Source: Mycetocola_A sp015752285 (GTDB taxonomy: Bacteria > Actinomycetota > Actinomycetes > Actinomycetales > Microbacteriaceae). Taken from it: a stretch of 64,000 nucleotides of DNA. A program made the translations under genes and the position numbers. The stretch is from contig NZ_JADOUY010000001.1 in NCBI RefSeq assembly GCF_015752285.1, positions 434,001 to 498,000 on the forward strand, read 5' to 3'. The notes beneath the pieces are model-generated. The model did no database searches. It was not told where the DNA came from and worked only from the letters and a program-made list of their open reading frames with translations. Shown here piece by piece: positions 51,141 through 59,429 of the stretch (within the stretch, counting starts at the first letter, position 1; each line of letters begins with the position of its first letter).

Positions 51141-51174
51141 AAACGCCCCGCCACGAGATCGTGGCGGGGCGTTT
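51141..51174. terminator. Strong intrinsic terminator between convergent hemA and the DUF4190 gene
   Basis: A perfect 14-bp stem (51141-51154 and 51161-51174) around the loop GAGATC is GC-rich in its core. On the minus strand it is followed by six T bases, so it terminates the DUF4190 gene efficiently; on the plus strand the T run is only three. It lies 9 bp from the DUF4190 stop. Confidence 0.85.
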
Positions 51175-51183
51175 CTGTGCGCT

Positions 51184-51573
51184 CTAGTACGTTTCGTACG
51201 TCGAGACACCAGCGCTGAGTGCCGCGAAGAACGCGATCACGGCGATGATGATGATGATGAGCGACAGGATGCCGAGGACGATCGCGATGATCGCGAGCAC
51301 CTTGCCCTGCTCGCCGGTCTTCTTGATCTGGTTGAGCGCGATGAATCCGAGGATGGCCGCGATGATGTTGAAGCCGAGGACGGCGCCAGCGATCGAGACG
51401 ATCGAGAGGACGTTCCACTTCGGGTTGGTCTGGCCGGACTGGCCGTAAGCCGGTGCGCCATAGCCCGGAGCCTGCTGCTGCGGCGCGTTGTACTGGGGCG
51501 CGCCGTACTGGGGCGCGTTCTGTCCGGAGGGGTTCGAGCCGGCGGGGGGTACTGGCGGGGTGTTGTCAGTCAT
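51184..51573 (-). CDS. DUF4190 domain membrane protein with Pro/Gln/Gly-rich N-terminus
   Basis: A 129-residue protein. Residues 1-48 are low complexity with tandem units such as 'PQYGAPQYNAP' and 'PGYGAPAYG', probably disordered and cytoplasmic. Two hydrophobic helices follow (about 55-78 and 90-118), the second with a run of five isoleucines encoded by repeated ATC/ATT codons. DUF4190 proteins are common in actinobacteria; no biochemical role is established. GAAGGAG precedes the ATG. A strong terminator follows the stop. Confidence 0.82.
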   Translation of the reverse strand: MTDNTPPVPPAGSNPSGQNAPQYGAPQYNAPQQQAPGYGAPAYGQSGQTNPKWNVLSIVSIAGAVLGFNIIAAILGFIALNQIKKTGEQGKVLAIIAIVLGILSLIIIIIAVIAFFAALSAGVSTYETY

Positions 51574-51713
51574 TGTCTGCTCCTTCGTAAGCCGGGTTCC
51601 ATGCTGTCAGCAGGGCTCAGCAGTGTCAACGACCGTGACGGTGTGTGGCATGGGGACTTCTCCCCTGTCCTGGGCCGGTGCCGGTGTCCATCCGGCTGAG
51701 GACGATCGTGAGG

Positions 51714-53099
51714 CTATGCGCCCTTGAGCCGCTCAGCGAGGTACAGATAGAGCGTGTCGATCGGCACGCGCTCTTGCTCCATGGTGTCGCGATCGCGCAC
51801 GGTGACGGCGTGATCGTCGAGCGAATCGAAATCCACGGTGATGCAGTACGGAGTACCGATTTCGTCCTGCCGACGGTACCGACGGCCGATGGCGCCAGCG
51901 TCGTCGAAGTCGATGTTCCAGGTCTCGCGCAGCTCGGCTGCGATCTTCCTGGCAACAGGCGACAGGGCCTCGTTGCGGCTGAGCGGGAGGACGGCAGCCT
52001 TCACAGGAGCGAGGCGCGGGTCGAGCTTGAGCACGGTGCGCTTGTCTGTGCCGCCCTTTGCGTTCGGCACCTCCTCTTCGGAGTACGCGTCGACGAGGAA
52101 GGCCATGAGCGAGCGGGTGAGTCCGGCCGCCGGCTCGATGACATACGGAACCCAGCGCTCATTCTTGCCCTGGTCGAAGAAGGAGAGGTCCTTGCCGGAG
52201 TGCTCGGCGTGCGTGGTGAGGTCGAAGTCGGTGCGGTTGGCGACTCCCTCGAGCTCGCCCCACTCCCCTCCGACGAAACCGAACTTGTACTCGATGTCGA
52301 CGGTGCGCTTCGAGTAGTGCGACAGCTTCTCCTGCGGGTGCTCGAACAGGCGCAGGTTCTCGGGGTCGATGCCGAGGTCGGTGTACCAGGAGAAGCGGTA
52401 GTCGATCCAGTACTGGTGCCACTTCTCGTCTGTGCCCGGCTCGACGAAGAACTCGAGTTCCATCTGCTCGAACTCGCGGGTACGGAAGATGAAGTTTCCT
52501 GGCGTGATCTCGTTCCGGAAGCTCTTGCCGATCTGGCCGACGCCGAACGGCGGCTTGATGCGCGACGCCTGCAGCACGTTGGCGAAGTTCACGAAGATGC
52601 CCTGAGCGGTCTCCGGGCGCAGGTAGTTCATGCCGGACTCGTCTTCGACCGGGCCAAGGTAGGTCTTGAGCATCATGTTGAAGTCGCGGGGTGGCGTCCA
52701 CTCGCCGCGAGTGCCACAGTTCGGGCACGCGATCTCGAGCATCCCGGTCTCGGGCGCTCGCCCCTTCTTCTCCTCGAATGCCTCGAGGAGATGGTCTTCA
52801 CGGAAGCGCTTGTGGCAGTGCAGGCACTCGACCAGCGGGTCGGTGAAGACACCGACGTGACCGGATGCCTCCCAGACCTTCTTCGGCAGGATGACGCTGG
52901 AGTCGAGACCGACGACGTCGTCGCGGCGGGTGACCATGTACTTCCACCACTGCCGCTTGATGTTCTCTTTGAGCTCGACGCCGAGCGGCCCGTAGTCCCA
53001 GGCGGATCGCGACCCTCCGTAGATCTCACCGGCCTGGAACACGAATCCGCGGTGGCGGGCGAGGGCGATGACTGAGTCGAGACGGCTGGATGCGGCCAC
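51714..53099 (-). CDS. glyS: Glycyl-tRNA synthetase (single-chain, alpha2 type)
   Basis: A 461-residue class II synthetase that charges tRNA(Gly). The start region 'VIALARHRGFVFQAGEIYGGSRSAWDYGPLG' is diagnostic for the eukaryote/archaea-like alpha2 enzyme. A zinc ribbon 'CLHCHKRF' paired with 'CPNCG' is inserted, followed by motif 2 'QIGKSFRNEITPGNFIFRTREFEQMELEFF' and motif 3 near 'RYRRQDEIGTPYC'. The C-terminal anticodon-binding domain starts about 360. GTG 53099 has AGGAG 5 bases upstream; a longer frame upstream is not used. Confidence 0.95.
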   Translation of the reverse strand: MAASSRLDSVIALARHRGFVFQAGEIYGGSRSAWDYGPLGVELKENIKRQWWKYMVTRRDDVVGLDSSVILPKKVWEASGHVGVFTDPLVECLHCHKRFREDHLLEAFEEKKGRAPETGMLEIACPNCGTRGEWTPPRDFNMMLKTYLGPVEDESGMNYLRPETAQGIFVNFANVLQASRIKPPFGVGQIGKSFRNEITPGNFIFRTREFEQMELEFFVEPGTDEKWHQYWIDYRFSWYTDLGIDPENLRLFEHPQEKLSHYSKRTVDIEYKFGFVGGEWGELEGVANRTDFDLTTHAEHSGKDLSFFDQGKNERWVPYVIEPAAGLTRSLMAFLVDAYSEEEVPNAKGGTDKRTVLKLDPRLAPVKAAVLPLSRNEALSPVARKIAAELRETWNIDFDDAGAIGRRYRRQDEIGTPYCITVDFDSLDDHAVTVRDRDTMEQERVPIDTLYLYLAERLKGA

Positions 53100-53210
53100 T
53101 GTGGCTCCTGATGCGAACGGGGGCCCGTGCCGGCTGCACGGACGCCCTCCAAGCTTAGCCGCGCGACTTCGCCCCGGTCGCCGCCCATCGTGCGTCCGTA
53201 GACTGGCGCA

Positions 53211-53960
53211 ATGTCTGCCCCTTCCGTCTCCGAGTTTCGCTCGCGGGAGCGCGTGACGATCGTGGCGGAGAGCGGCGTGCGCACCGGTCCGAGCTTCATT
53301 CTGCTGCACGGAATCGGCATGGGCAGGCGCTATTGGGGGACGCTGACCGACACGCTCGGACGCACCGGTCGCGTCTACGCACTCGACCTGCCCGGCTTCG
53401 GAGATGCCCCCGAACCCGAGACACCGCTCGACATGGTGCAGTCAGGGGACCTCATCGCCGAACTCGTCGAGCGCCTGCGGATCGAGCGACCGGTCCTGGT
53501 CGGGCACTCCATGGGATCGCAGATCGCGGTCGAGGCCGCCGCACGGCATCCTGAGCTCTTCGACTGCGTCGTGCTCATCAGCCCGACCGTGAACCCTGAT
53601 GAACGGGGCAGACGGATCCAGGCCCTCAGACTCGCCCAGGACCTCTGGGGTGCGCAACTGAGTGTGCTCCGGTCCGGCCTGCGTTACTACCTGCAGGCAG
53701 GGCCGCGCTGGTACGTCAAGAAGCTGCGGATGATGATCGACCACGAGGTCGAGAAGACGATGCCGCACGTCCGGGCCAGCACGCTGATCATCCGCGGGAG
53801 TGATGACAGACTCTGTCCGAAGAGCTGGGTGGACAGGATCCTCGCTGCGGTCCCTGACTCGCGGTACATGGAGGTGCCAGGGACCGGGCACGAAGTGATG
53901 ATGACGAACGGCAAGGCGGTAGCGTCGCTGGTCGCCCGCCACGCGGAAGGACGACGATGA
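53211..53960 (+). CDS. Alpha/beta hydrolase
   Basis: A 249-residue cytoplasmic hydrolase. 'FILLHGIGMGRRYW' gives the oxyanion hole, Ser100 in 'LVGHSMGSQ' is the nucleophile, the acid is in 'IIRGSDDRLCP' and the base in 'PGTGHEVMM'. ATG 53211 follows TAGACT by 6 bases, so it opens a leaderless operon. Its stop overlaps the next hydrolase start by 4 bp and that one overlaps a Nudix gene likewise, so the three products probably act in one pathway; the substrates are unknown. Confidence 0.85.
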   Translation: MSAPSVSEFRSRERVTIVAESGVRTGPSFILLHGIGMGRRYWGTLTDTLGRTGRVYALDLPGFGDAPEPETPLDMVQSGDLIAELVERLRIERPVLVGHSMGSQIAVEAAARHPELFDCVVLISPTVNPDERGRRIQALRLAQDLWGAQLSVLRSGLRYYLQAGPRWYVKKLRMMIDHEVEKTMPHVRASTLIIRGSDDRLCPKSWVDRILAAVPDSRYMEVPGTGHEVMMTNGKAVASLVARHAEGRR

Positions 53961-54709
53961 TGACCGCACTGTTCCACAAGCTCAGGGTCTGGGCTGTCGA
54001 CTATGTGCACGCGGGAGCCATGCACGCGCGTGCGCTGCTCACCTGGGGAGTCCCGGTCTCGTTCGCCACCGGGGACCCCGGAAAGCCGACCATCGTTCTT
54101 CTCCCCGGCGTCTACGAACGGTGGAGCTTTCTCCGGCCGATCGCAGAACGGCTCAACGCCGACGGCTATCCGATCAGCGTCGTGCACGGCCTCGGCTACA
54201 ACCGTCGCCCGATCGTCGACACATCTGAGCGCCTCGCCCGTGCGCTCTCCCGTGTGAGAGCGAACCCGGCTGGGCGCCTTGTCGTCGCGCATAGCAAGGG
54301 CGGGCTCGTCGGCAAGCACCTGCTGCTCACCGGCGACGATCTGCACCTGCGTGGACTCGTCGCCGTCTGCACACCCTTCGGTGGTTCCCGCTACGCCCGG
54401 TTCGTGCTCGGCAGCACTCTGCGTGCGTTCATGCCCACGGACGAGACGATCGTGAGCCTCGGCAACAGCTCGGGGGTGAACGGGGCGATCGTCTCGGTCT
54501 TCGGTGGGTTCGACCCCCACGTTCCCGACGGCAGCGTCCTCACCGGCGCGACCAACGTACTGCTCCCCGTCGACGGACATTTCCGCATCCTCAGTCGCAC
54601 CGAAACGATCGATGCGGTCAGCGAGGGCGTTCAGCTTCTCGTCGAGACCACGGAGCATCCGATGCGGGACCATGCGGGGGCAGGTACCGTCTCCGGAGAC
54701 GACCGATGA
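53957..54709 (+). CDS. Lipase-like alpha/beta hydrolase
   Basis: A 250-residue protein with a lipase/esterase-like core: 'PTIVLLPGVYERWSFLRPI' (oxyanion region), the nucleophile Ser113 in 'VVAHSKGGLVG', and a His late in 'LLPVDGHFRIL'. The elbow A-H-S-K-G-G is like triacylglycerol lipases and differs from the G-H-S-M-G of the gene before. No signal peptide is clear, though 'HKLRVWAVDYVHAGAMHARALLTW' at the N-terminus is amphipathic. Coupled by 4-bp overlaps on both sides. Confidence 0.8.
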   Translation: MMTALFHKLRVWAVDYVHAGAMHARALLTWGVPVSFATGDPGKPTIVLLPGVYERWSFLRPIAERLNADGYPISVVHGLGYNRRPIVDTSERLARALSRVRANPAGRLVVAHSKGGLVGKHLLLTGDDLHLRGLVAVCTPFGGSRYARFVLGSTLRAFMPTDETIVSLGNSSGVNGAIVSVFGGFDPHVPDGSVLTGATNVLLPVDGHFRILSRTETIDAVSEGVQLLVETTEHPMRDHAGAGTVSGDDR

Positions 54710-55113
54710 CCTCTCTCGCCGAACTGCAGGTCGCCGCCGTCGTGCTGCTCAGCGGCCGCAGGATGCTCATGGTCACCGCGCGCGGTCGCGACGTGCTCTA
54801 CCTCCCCGGCGGCAAGATCGACCCGGGTGAACTCCCGGCGGATGCCGCTGCGCGCGAGGCCCGCGAAGAAGTCGCGGTCGGGCTCGTCCCCGGCTCTGTA
54901 CGCGAACTCTTCACCGTGGTGACCCAGGCGCACGGTGAGCCGGACGGCCGCCTGGTGCGAATGGTCGTCTTCACCGCCGACGCCGATGCCGAGCCCAGGC
55001 CGAGCGCGGAAGTGAGCGCGCTGCACTGGGTGACGACGGCCGACCTGCACCGCTGCCCGCCGGCCGGCGCCGAGGTGCTGCGTCGTCTGGCCGAGATGGA
55101 CCTGATCGACTGA
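54706..55113 (+). CDS. Nudix hydrolase
   Basis: A 135-residue single Nudix domain. The Nudix box is 'GGKIDPGELPADAAAREAREEVAVGL' in two parts: G35-K-I-D-P-G-E and R-E-A-R-E-E, with the metal-binding glutamates in place. It hydrolyses a nucleoside-diphosphate-linked compound; specificity is not evident. The gene is third in the hydrolase operon (ATGA overlap) and ends 4 bp from a convergent VOC gene. Confidence 0.88.
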   Translation: MTSLAELQVAAVVLLSGRRMLMVTARGRDVLYLPGGKIDPGELPADAAAREAREEVAVGLVPGSVRELFTVVTQAHGEPDGRLVRMVVFTADADAEPRPSAEVSALHWVTTADLHRCPPAGAEVLRRLAEMDLID

Positions 55114-55117
55114 CCGG

Positions 55118-55519
55118 TCAGTGGGACTCGTCGAGCTCCTGGAACACCGTGATCTGCAGGTCGGGGGCCTCGAGCCGCGCATTCAGTGACCGCCACGGCG
55201 TTTCGGTCGGCGCGGCGACGAGGGTCGCACCCGCCTCGGTGAGCGTCTCGGTGGCGCTGGAGGCATCCGCGACTTCGAAGGCCAGCCGGAACTTCGGGGC
55301 GACGGGGCGCCCCACCTCGACGTCGTCGATCATGCGCTTCTGCGCCGGGTTGATGATCTCGAGTGTCGCCCGACCGGCGTCGAGGATCATCACGCGGGCG
55401 TCGTCGTCGCCCTCGAACGCCGCTTCCTCGTCGAGCCCGAGCGCGTCGCGGTAGAACGCAACAGCCGCGTCGTAGTCGTCGGCCTCGACGACGAGTCTCA
55501 TCTGCAGAACGTTGTCCAC
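55118..55519 (-). CDS. VOC-superfamily (glyoxalase-like) protein
   Basis: A 133-residue protein with two beta-alpha-beta-beta-beta units, the fold of glyoxalase I, bleomycin resistance proteins and extradiol dioxygenases. Seen: 'RLVVEADDYDAAVAFYRDALGL' and 'KFRLAFEVADASSATETLTEAGATLV'. Metal ligands are not obvious by eye, so it may be a binding or resistance-type member. The start GTG 55519 has GGAAGG 7 bases upstream; the frame extends further without a better start. Confidence 0.78.
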   Translation of the reverse strand: MDNVLQMRLVVEADDYDAAVAFYRDALGLDEEAAFEGDDDARVMILDAGRATLEIINPAQKRMIDDVEVGRPVAPKFRLAFEVADASSATETLTEAGATLVAAPTETPWRSLNARLEAPDLQITVFQELDESH

Positions 55520-55788
55520 GGGGTGTCCTTCCGGTTGTCGTGAGGAGTGCAACCATGGAGGCGACCGCACCCTTCCCTCGACCGAAACATAGCGAGAACT
55601 CCCGTTGAGGTCGAAGGCATCCGGCGTGCGGGGTGTCTTCGACCGGAACGGATGCCTTCGGCGCGGCAGAGAGGTTGTCTCCGGTCGCGAGCGGGAGTAC
55701 CGTGCCGAGAAACGGCGCCGATGGCGTCAGCCGCTCGCCGGTTCGCGATCCGCTGCACCCGACGCAAACCCAGTCAGGGGAGGCGGAC

Positions 55789-55935
55789 ATGAAACGACCA
55801 CTGCGATGCCGAATCGGCATCCACAAATACGTCATCACACAGGATTCACCAGAAGGGGGCCGCTATTACCGGTGCGCCCGCTGTGGTCGCACGTCAAACA
55901 TCGACGGCACGCCGATCGCATTCCCGCCCGAATGA
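55789..55935 (+). CDS. 48-residue zinc-ribbon-like small protein
   Basis: A small basic protein, MKRPLRCRIGIHKYV..., with Cys7 and a C-x-x-C pair in 'YYRCARCGRTS'; His12 could complete a zinc site with these cysteines. The Shine-Dalgarno GGGGAGG is 5 bases before ATG 55789, one of the strongest in the window, which argues for a real translated gene. It lacks other domains. It is followed by the repeat array at 56005-56119 and then a convergent serine hydrolase. Confidence 0.65.
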   Translation: MKRPLRCRIGIHKYVITQDSPEGGRYYRCARCGRTSNIDGTPIAFPPE

Positions 55936-56004
55936 TCACAAGTGCTCGTTGTGCGGTCGACAGCGTCGCGCGGTCCAGAAGCCCTCATCCGGGCCGTCGT
56001 GTAT

Positions 56005-56119
56005 CGATGCTGCAGTTTCGTGTCGATGCTGCACCTTCGTGAGTGCCCGCCGCGTCCATGCTGCACTTTCTTGCCGATGCTGCTGTTGCAACAGCAGCAT
56101 CGACGTAAAGGTGCAGCAT
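56005..56119. repeat. Array of CGATGCTGCAnnTTCGT repeats with a perfect 28-bp palindrome
   Basis: Direct copies lie at 56005-56021, 56024-56040 and 56056-56072 (the first two 19 bp apart), a perfect palindrome with 14-bp arms and no loop at 56075-56102 starting with the same CGATGCTGC, and an inverted copy at 56103-56119. The array can fold into alternative long hairpins. It fills the gap between two convergent genes, so it could be a bidirectional terminator or a REP-like mobile repeat. Confidence 0.65.
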
Positions 56120-56177
56120 AGTTCACCCACACGGCAGCGCCACGGGCGAACGGACGCCCTCGGCGCGCCGGCGCGCG

Positions 56178-57104
56178 CTAGTGGATGTACTCCACGAGGT
56201 CGAGGCCCACTGTGTGCATCGCGTCGTAGACGGCGAGGCGGGTCGAAAGGTCGGTGTCGGCGAACGACACGGCGACCGCGTACGACACCCCGGCCCGCGG
56301 ACCGCGAACGACACCGACGTCGGCGCGCACCCCGGTGTCTACGCCTGTTTTGTTGAACATCTGGATGCCGTGATCTCCGCTCCGGTGCGACAACGGGTCC
56401 ATGCCGAACGCTGAGGCCACCATCGAGAGGTCGGCATTGAGCGACAGCCAGCCCGCCACCCGCTGGCTCGTCGATGCGTCGACGATCTCACCGCGGGCGA
56501 TCGCAGAGAAGAGCCAGGCCAGCTCCTTCATCGATCCGACCGAGAGATGGGGCGCATCGTCAGGGCCGCGGTGGTCGCGCACCCGGTCGAGAAGAGCCGT
56601 GCGCTTCAGGCCGATCGCCTCGGCGCGATTGCGGACCGAGTCCAGGCCGATCAGCCGCAACAGCACGTTGGTGGCGAGGTTGTCGCTCGTCGCCCCGATG
56701 AGCGAGGCCAGATCCGCGACCGGGAGCGACGGCACCTGGAGGTGCTGCCAGAGGCCCGAGTCCCCGACCGAGTCATTCGATTCGCGGTCGAGGATCGTGA
56801 GAGCCGCGAACTCGGTGTCGTCGAGGCGCGCGGCCACATCGACGAGCAGCAGGACCTTGCCGATCGACGCTGTCGGCATCACCACATAGTCATCGACACT
56901 CAGCAACTCGCTGCCGGTGGCCAGGTCGGTGACCCGAGCAGAGACCTGCACACCGTTGCGGGCCAGGTAGCCCAGCGCTTTGAGGCTGTGGCTGAACGTC
57001 TCAGCGGGCTCCGCGGACCTGTGCCGGGCTCGCCGACGCTCGCGCTGCCGCGTTCGACCGCGGGACTGCGGTGCTGGGTGTTGCGTCGGCGGTGCCACTG
57101 GCAT
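56178..57104 (-). CDS. Serine hydrolase with class A beta-lactamase fold, lacking Glu166 and a signal peptide
   Basis: A 308-residue protein. S80-I-G-K83, S140-D-N142 and K252-T-G254 match the Ambler motifs S70-x-x-K, S130-D-N and K234-T-G, with the same 60-residue spacing between the first two. The omega-loop E166-x-x-L-N is absent (Arg at the aligned place in 'LDRVRDHRGPDD'), so efficient penicillin deacylation is unlikely. The N-terminus is basic and polar (residues 15-30) with no signal peptide, so it seems cytoplasmic. GGAG precedes ATG 57104. A DD-peptidase-like or esterase role is possible. Confidence 0.78.
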   Translation of the reverse strand: MPVAPPTQHPAPQSRGRTRQRERRRARHRSAEPAETFSHSLKALGYLARNGVQVSARVTDLATGSELLSVDDYVVMPTASIGKVLLLVDVAARLDDTEFAALTILDRESNDSVGDSGLWQHLQVPSLPVADLASLIGATSDNLATNVLLRLIGLDSVRNRAEAIGLKRTALLDRVRDHRGPDDAPHLSVGSMKELAWLFSAIARGEIVDASTSQRVAGWLSLNADLSMVASAFGMDPLSHRSGDHGIQMFNKTGVDTGVRADVGVVRGPRAGVSYAVAVSFADTDLSTRLAVYDAMHTVGLDLVEYIH

Positions 57105-57282
57105 GTATCTCCGTGAAGTGCCCGACGCGTCCCCACTGCCGCTTTCGCGGTCGCACCGGATCGGTTTGCTCTGCGTTCGGCCACGGATGCCGTCCGAAGG
57201 TGCAGGATGCATCGACCAGCCGTCTCTGTCAGTATCGCAGATCCGATGTGAGACACGCCCGGTCGGAGCGAGCGACAGCGAG

Positions 57283-59298
57283 CTACCAGATGGTGACCCG
57301 CTGCGACGGCTCCAGCCAGAGCGCGTCGGATGCCCCGACGCCGAACGTCTCGTAGAACTCGTCGATGTTGCGCACGATCTGGTTGCAGCGGAATTCGTTC
57401 GGCGAGTGCGGGTCGATCGCGAGCAGGCGGATCACCTCAGCGTCCCTGCCCTTCTGCTGCCAGGCCTGCGCCCAGGAGAGGAAGAAACGCTCAGCACCGG
57501 AGAGGCCGTCGACGACCGGAGGCGTCTCCCCGTTGAGGGAGAGCAGGTAGGCCTTCCACGCAATCGACAGGCCACCGAGGTCGCCGATGTTCTCGCCGAT
57601 GGTGAGTGCGCCGTTGACGTGGTGGTCTGGGACCTGCGCGGGCGCGAGCGCGTTGTACTGCTCGATCAGCGACGCTGTGCGCTTCTCGAACGCCTTGCGG
57701 TCCTTCGCGGTCCACCAGTCGGTGAGTTTGCCGTCTCCGTCGTACTTCGAACCCTGGTCGTCGAAGCCGTGCCCGATCTCGTGGCCGATCACTGCACCGA
57801 TCGCACCGTAATTCGCGGCGGCATCCCGCCCTTCGTCGAAGAACGGGAACTGGAGGATGGCGGCAGGAAAGACGATCTCGTTGAAACCGGGGTTGTAGTA
57901 GGCGTTGATGGTCTGCGGGGTCATGAACCACTCGTCGCGATCGAGCGGTTTGCCGATCTTGCCGAGCTCGCGGTTGAACTCGAACAGGCTCGCCCTGCGC
58001 ACGTTGCCGATGAGGTCTGTGCGCTGAACGTCGAGGGTCGAGTAGTCGCGCCACGTCGTGGGGAACCCGATCTTGGGCGTGAACTTCTCGAGCTTCTCGA
58101 GGGCGCGCCTGCGGGTGTCGTTGCCCATCCACTCGAGCGTCGAGATCGACTGCCGGTAGGCCTCGACGAGGTTCTCGACCAGCACGTCCATCGACTCCTT
58201 GGCCTGCGGCGGAAAGTGACGCTCCACGTAGATCTTGCCGACGGCCTCGCCGAGCACGCCCTCGACGAGCGAGACGCCGCGCTTCCAGCGGTCGCGGATC
58301 TCAGGGGTGCCAGAGAGGGTGCGACCGTAGAAAGCGAAGTTCGATGCCACGAATTCGTTCGAAAGGTAGGGGGCTGCTCCGTGGATCACCTTCCACGCCA
58401 GCCAGTCCTTCCAGGCCTCGAGCTTCGACGGCACGAGCAGAGGCGCAAGGCCGGCGAAAAAGCTCGGCTGCCGGACGACGAGTTCGTCGAAGGCTCCCTC
58501 CGGCGCGCCGAGTGCCTCACGCCAGGCGCTGAGGAGAGCGGATGCTCCTCCTTCGCCCCCGAACAGTGCTGCGGCTTCGGCCCACGTGTGCAGGTTGTAG
58601 GTCGCCTCACTGTCCCGTGAACGAACGTTGTCCCAGTGCACGGCGGCGATCTCGGTCTCGAGGTCGAACACGTGCTGCGCGCGGGCAGCGGCGTTCCTGA
58701 ACTGCGCTCCACCCGGAATTCCGTCAGCGACGAGTTCGAACAGTTGCTGCACGTGCGAAACGTAGGCGGACCGGATCGAGGCGAACTTGTCGTCTCGGTA
58801 GTAACTCTCGTCCGGCAGCGAGATGCCGCCCTGCTCGACGAGAACGAGGTAGCGCTCCGGGTTGCCCGGGTCGTTGTCGACGTAGAGCTGGAAGAAGCCG
58901 CTCACCCCTGCGCGGTCGAACTGCGCCGTGGTGCGCACGAGCTGCTCGATCGAGCCGATGTTCTCGATGGCGGCGAGCTGACCGGCGATCGGAGTCGCGC
59001 CGAGCGCCTCGATGAGATCGTCATCCATGAAGCTCGCGTAGAGGTCACCGACCTTGCGCTGTTCGCCGTCGGCCTCCACGCTGTCGCCGGCATCCTGCGC
59101 TTCGAGGATGATCGTCTGCACGGCTTTCTCGGCCTCTTCGGCGAGCATGTGGAACGACCCCCAGCGCGCCTTGTCCGCCGGGATCTCGGTGCGATCGAGC
59201 CACTGACCGTTGACGTGCCGGTAGAGGTCGTCCTGCGGCCGCACCGCCCGATCGAGTTCGTCGAGAAGAATGCCGGAGGGAAGATCTGCGTCAGTCAT
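57283..59298 (-). CDS. pepO: M13-family zinc metallopeptidase (neprilysin/PepO type)
   Basis: A 671-residue zinc endopeptidase. The zinc motif is H506-E507-I-G-H510 in 'VIGHEIGHGFDDQG', and Glu569 in 'GENIGDLGG' is the third ligand. The end 'RCNQIVRNIDEFYETFGV' and the substrate-binding 'NAYYNPGFNEIVFPAAIL' are family typical. There is no signal peptide, in line with cytoplasmic actinobacterial PepO. It hydrolyses oligopeptides. ATG 59298 is preceded by TAGGGT and 6 bases (leaderless), the GGAGG just before the ATG being too close to act as a ribosome site. Confidence 0.93.
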   Translation of the reverse strand: MTDADLPSGILLDELDRAVRPQDDLYRHVNGQWLDRTEIPADKARWGSFHMLAEEAEKAVQTIILEAQDAGDSVEADGEQRKVGDLYASFMDDDLIEALGATPIAGQLAAIENIGSIEQLVRTTAQFDRAGVSGFFQLYVDNDPGNPERYLVLVEQGGISLPDESYYRDDKFASIRSAYVSHVQQLFELVADGIPGGAQFRNAAARAQHVFDLETEIAAVHWDNVRSRDSEATYNLHTWAEAAALFGGEGGASALLSAWREALGAPEGAFDELVVRQPSFFAGLAPLLVPSKLEAWKDWLAWKVIHGAAPYLSNEFVASNFAFYGRTLSGTPEIRDRWKRGVSLVEGVLGEAVGKIYVERHFPPQAKESMDVLVENLVEAYRQSISTLEWMGNDTRRRALEKLEKFTPKIGFPTTWRDYSTLDVQRTDLIGNVRRASLFEFNRELGKIGKPLDRDEWFMTPQTINAYYNPGFNEIVFPAAILQFPFFDEGRDAAANYGAIGAVIGHEIGHGFDDQGSKYDGDGKLTDWWTAKDRKAFEKRTASLIEQYNALAPAQVPDHHVNGALTIGENIGDLGGLSIAWKAYLLSLNGETPPVVDGLSGAERFFLSWAQAWQQKGRDAEVIRLLAIDPHSPNEFRCNQIVRNIDEFYETFGVGASDALWLEPSQRVTIW

Positions 59299-59429
59299 GC
59301 CTCCACCCTAGGAGAACGGGGAGGATCGCGGGCTGCGAATTCGCACCAGACGGATGCGGCTCGGTCGTCGCGCTCAGCGGTCCTCGGTCGACCCCCACCT
59401 GAACCTGACGCCCGGCGCTGTCACCGGCG

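Noticed and set aside
51241..51262. Simple repeat GATGATGATG as a microsatellite of interest.
   Set aside because: It encodes the isoleucine run in a transmembrane helix of the DUF4190 protein and is short.
56178..57104. Beta-lactamase fold as an antibiotic-resistance gene.
   Set aside because: Glu166 and a signal peptide are missing, so a resistance call is not supported.
56980..58620. A 546-codon open frame on the plus strand, antisense to the M13 peptidase.
   Set aside because: It overlaps the zinc-peptidase gene, which has complete HEIGH and GENIGD motifs; the antisense product shows no recognisable fold.
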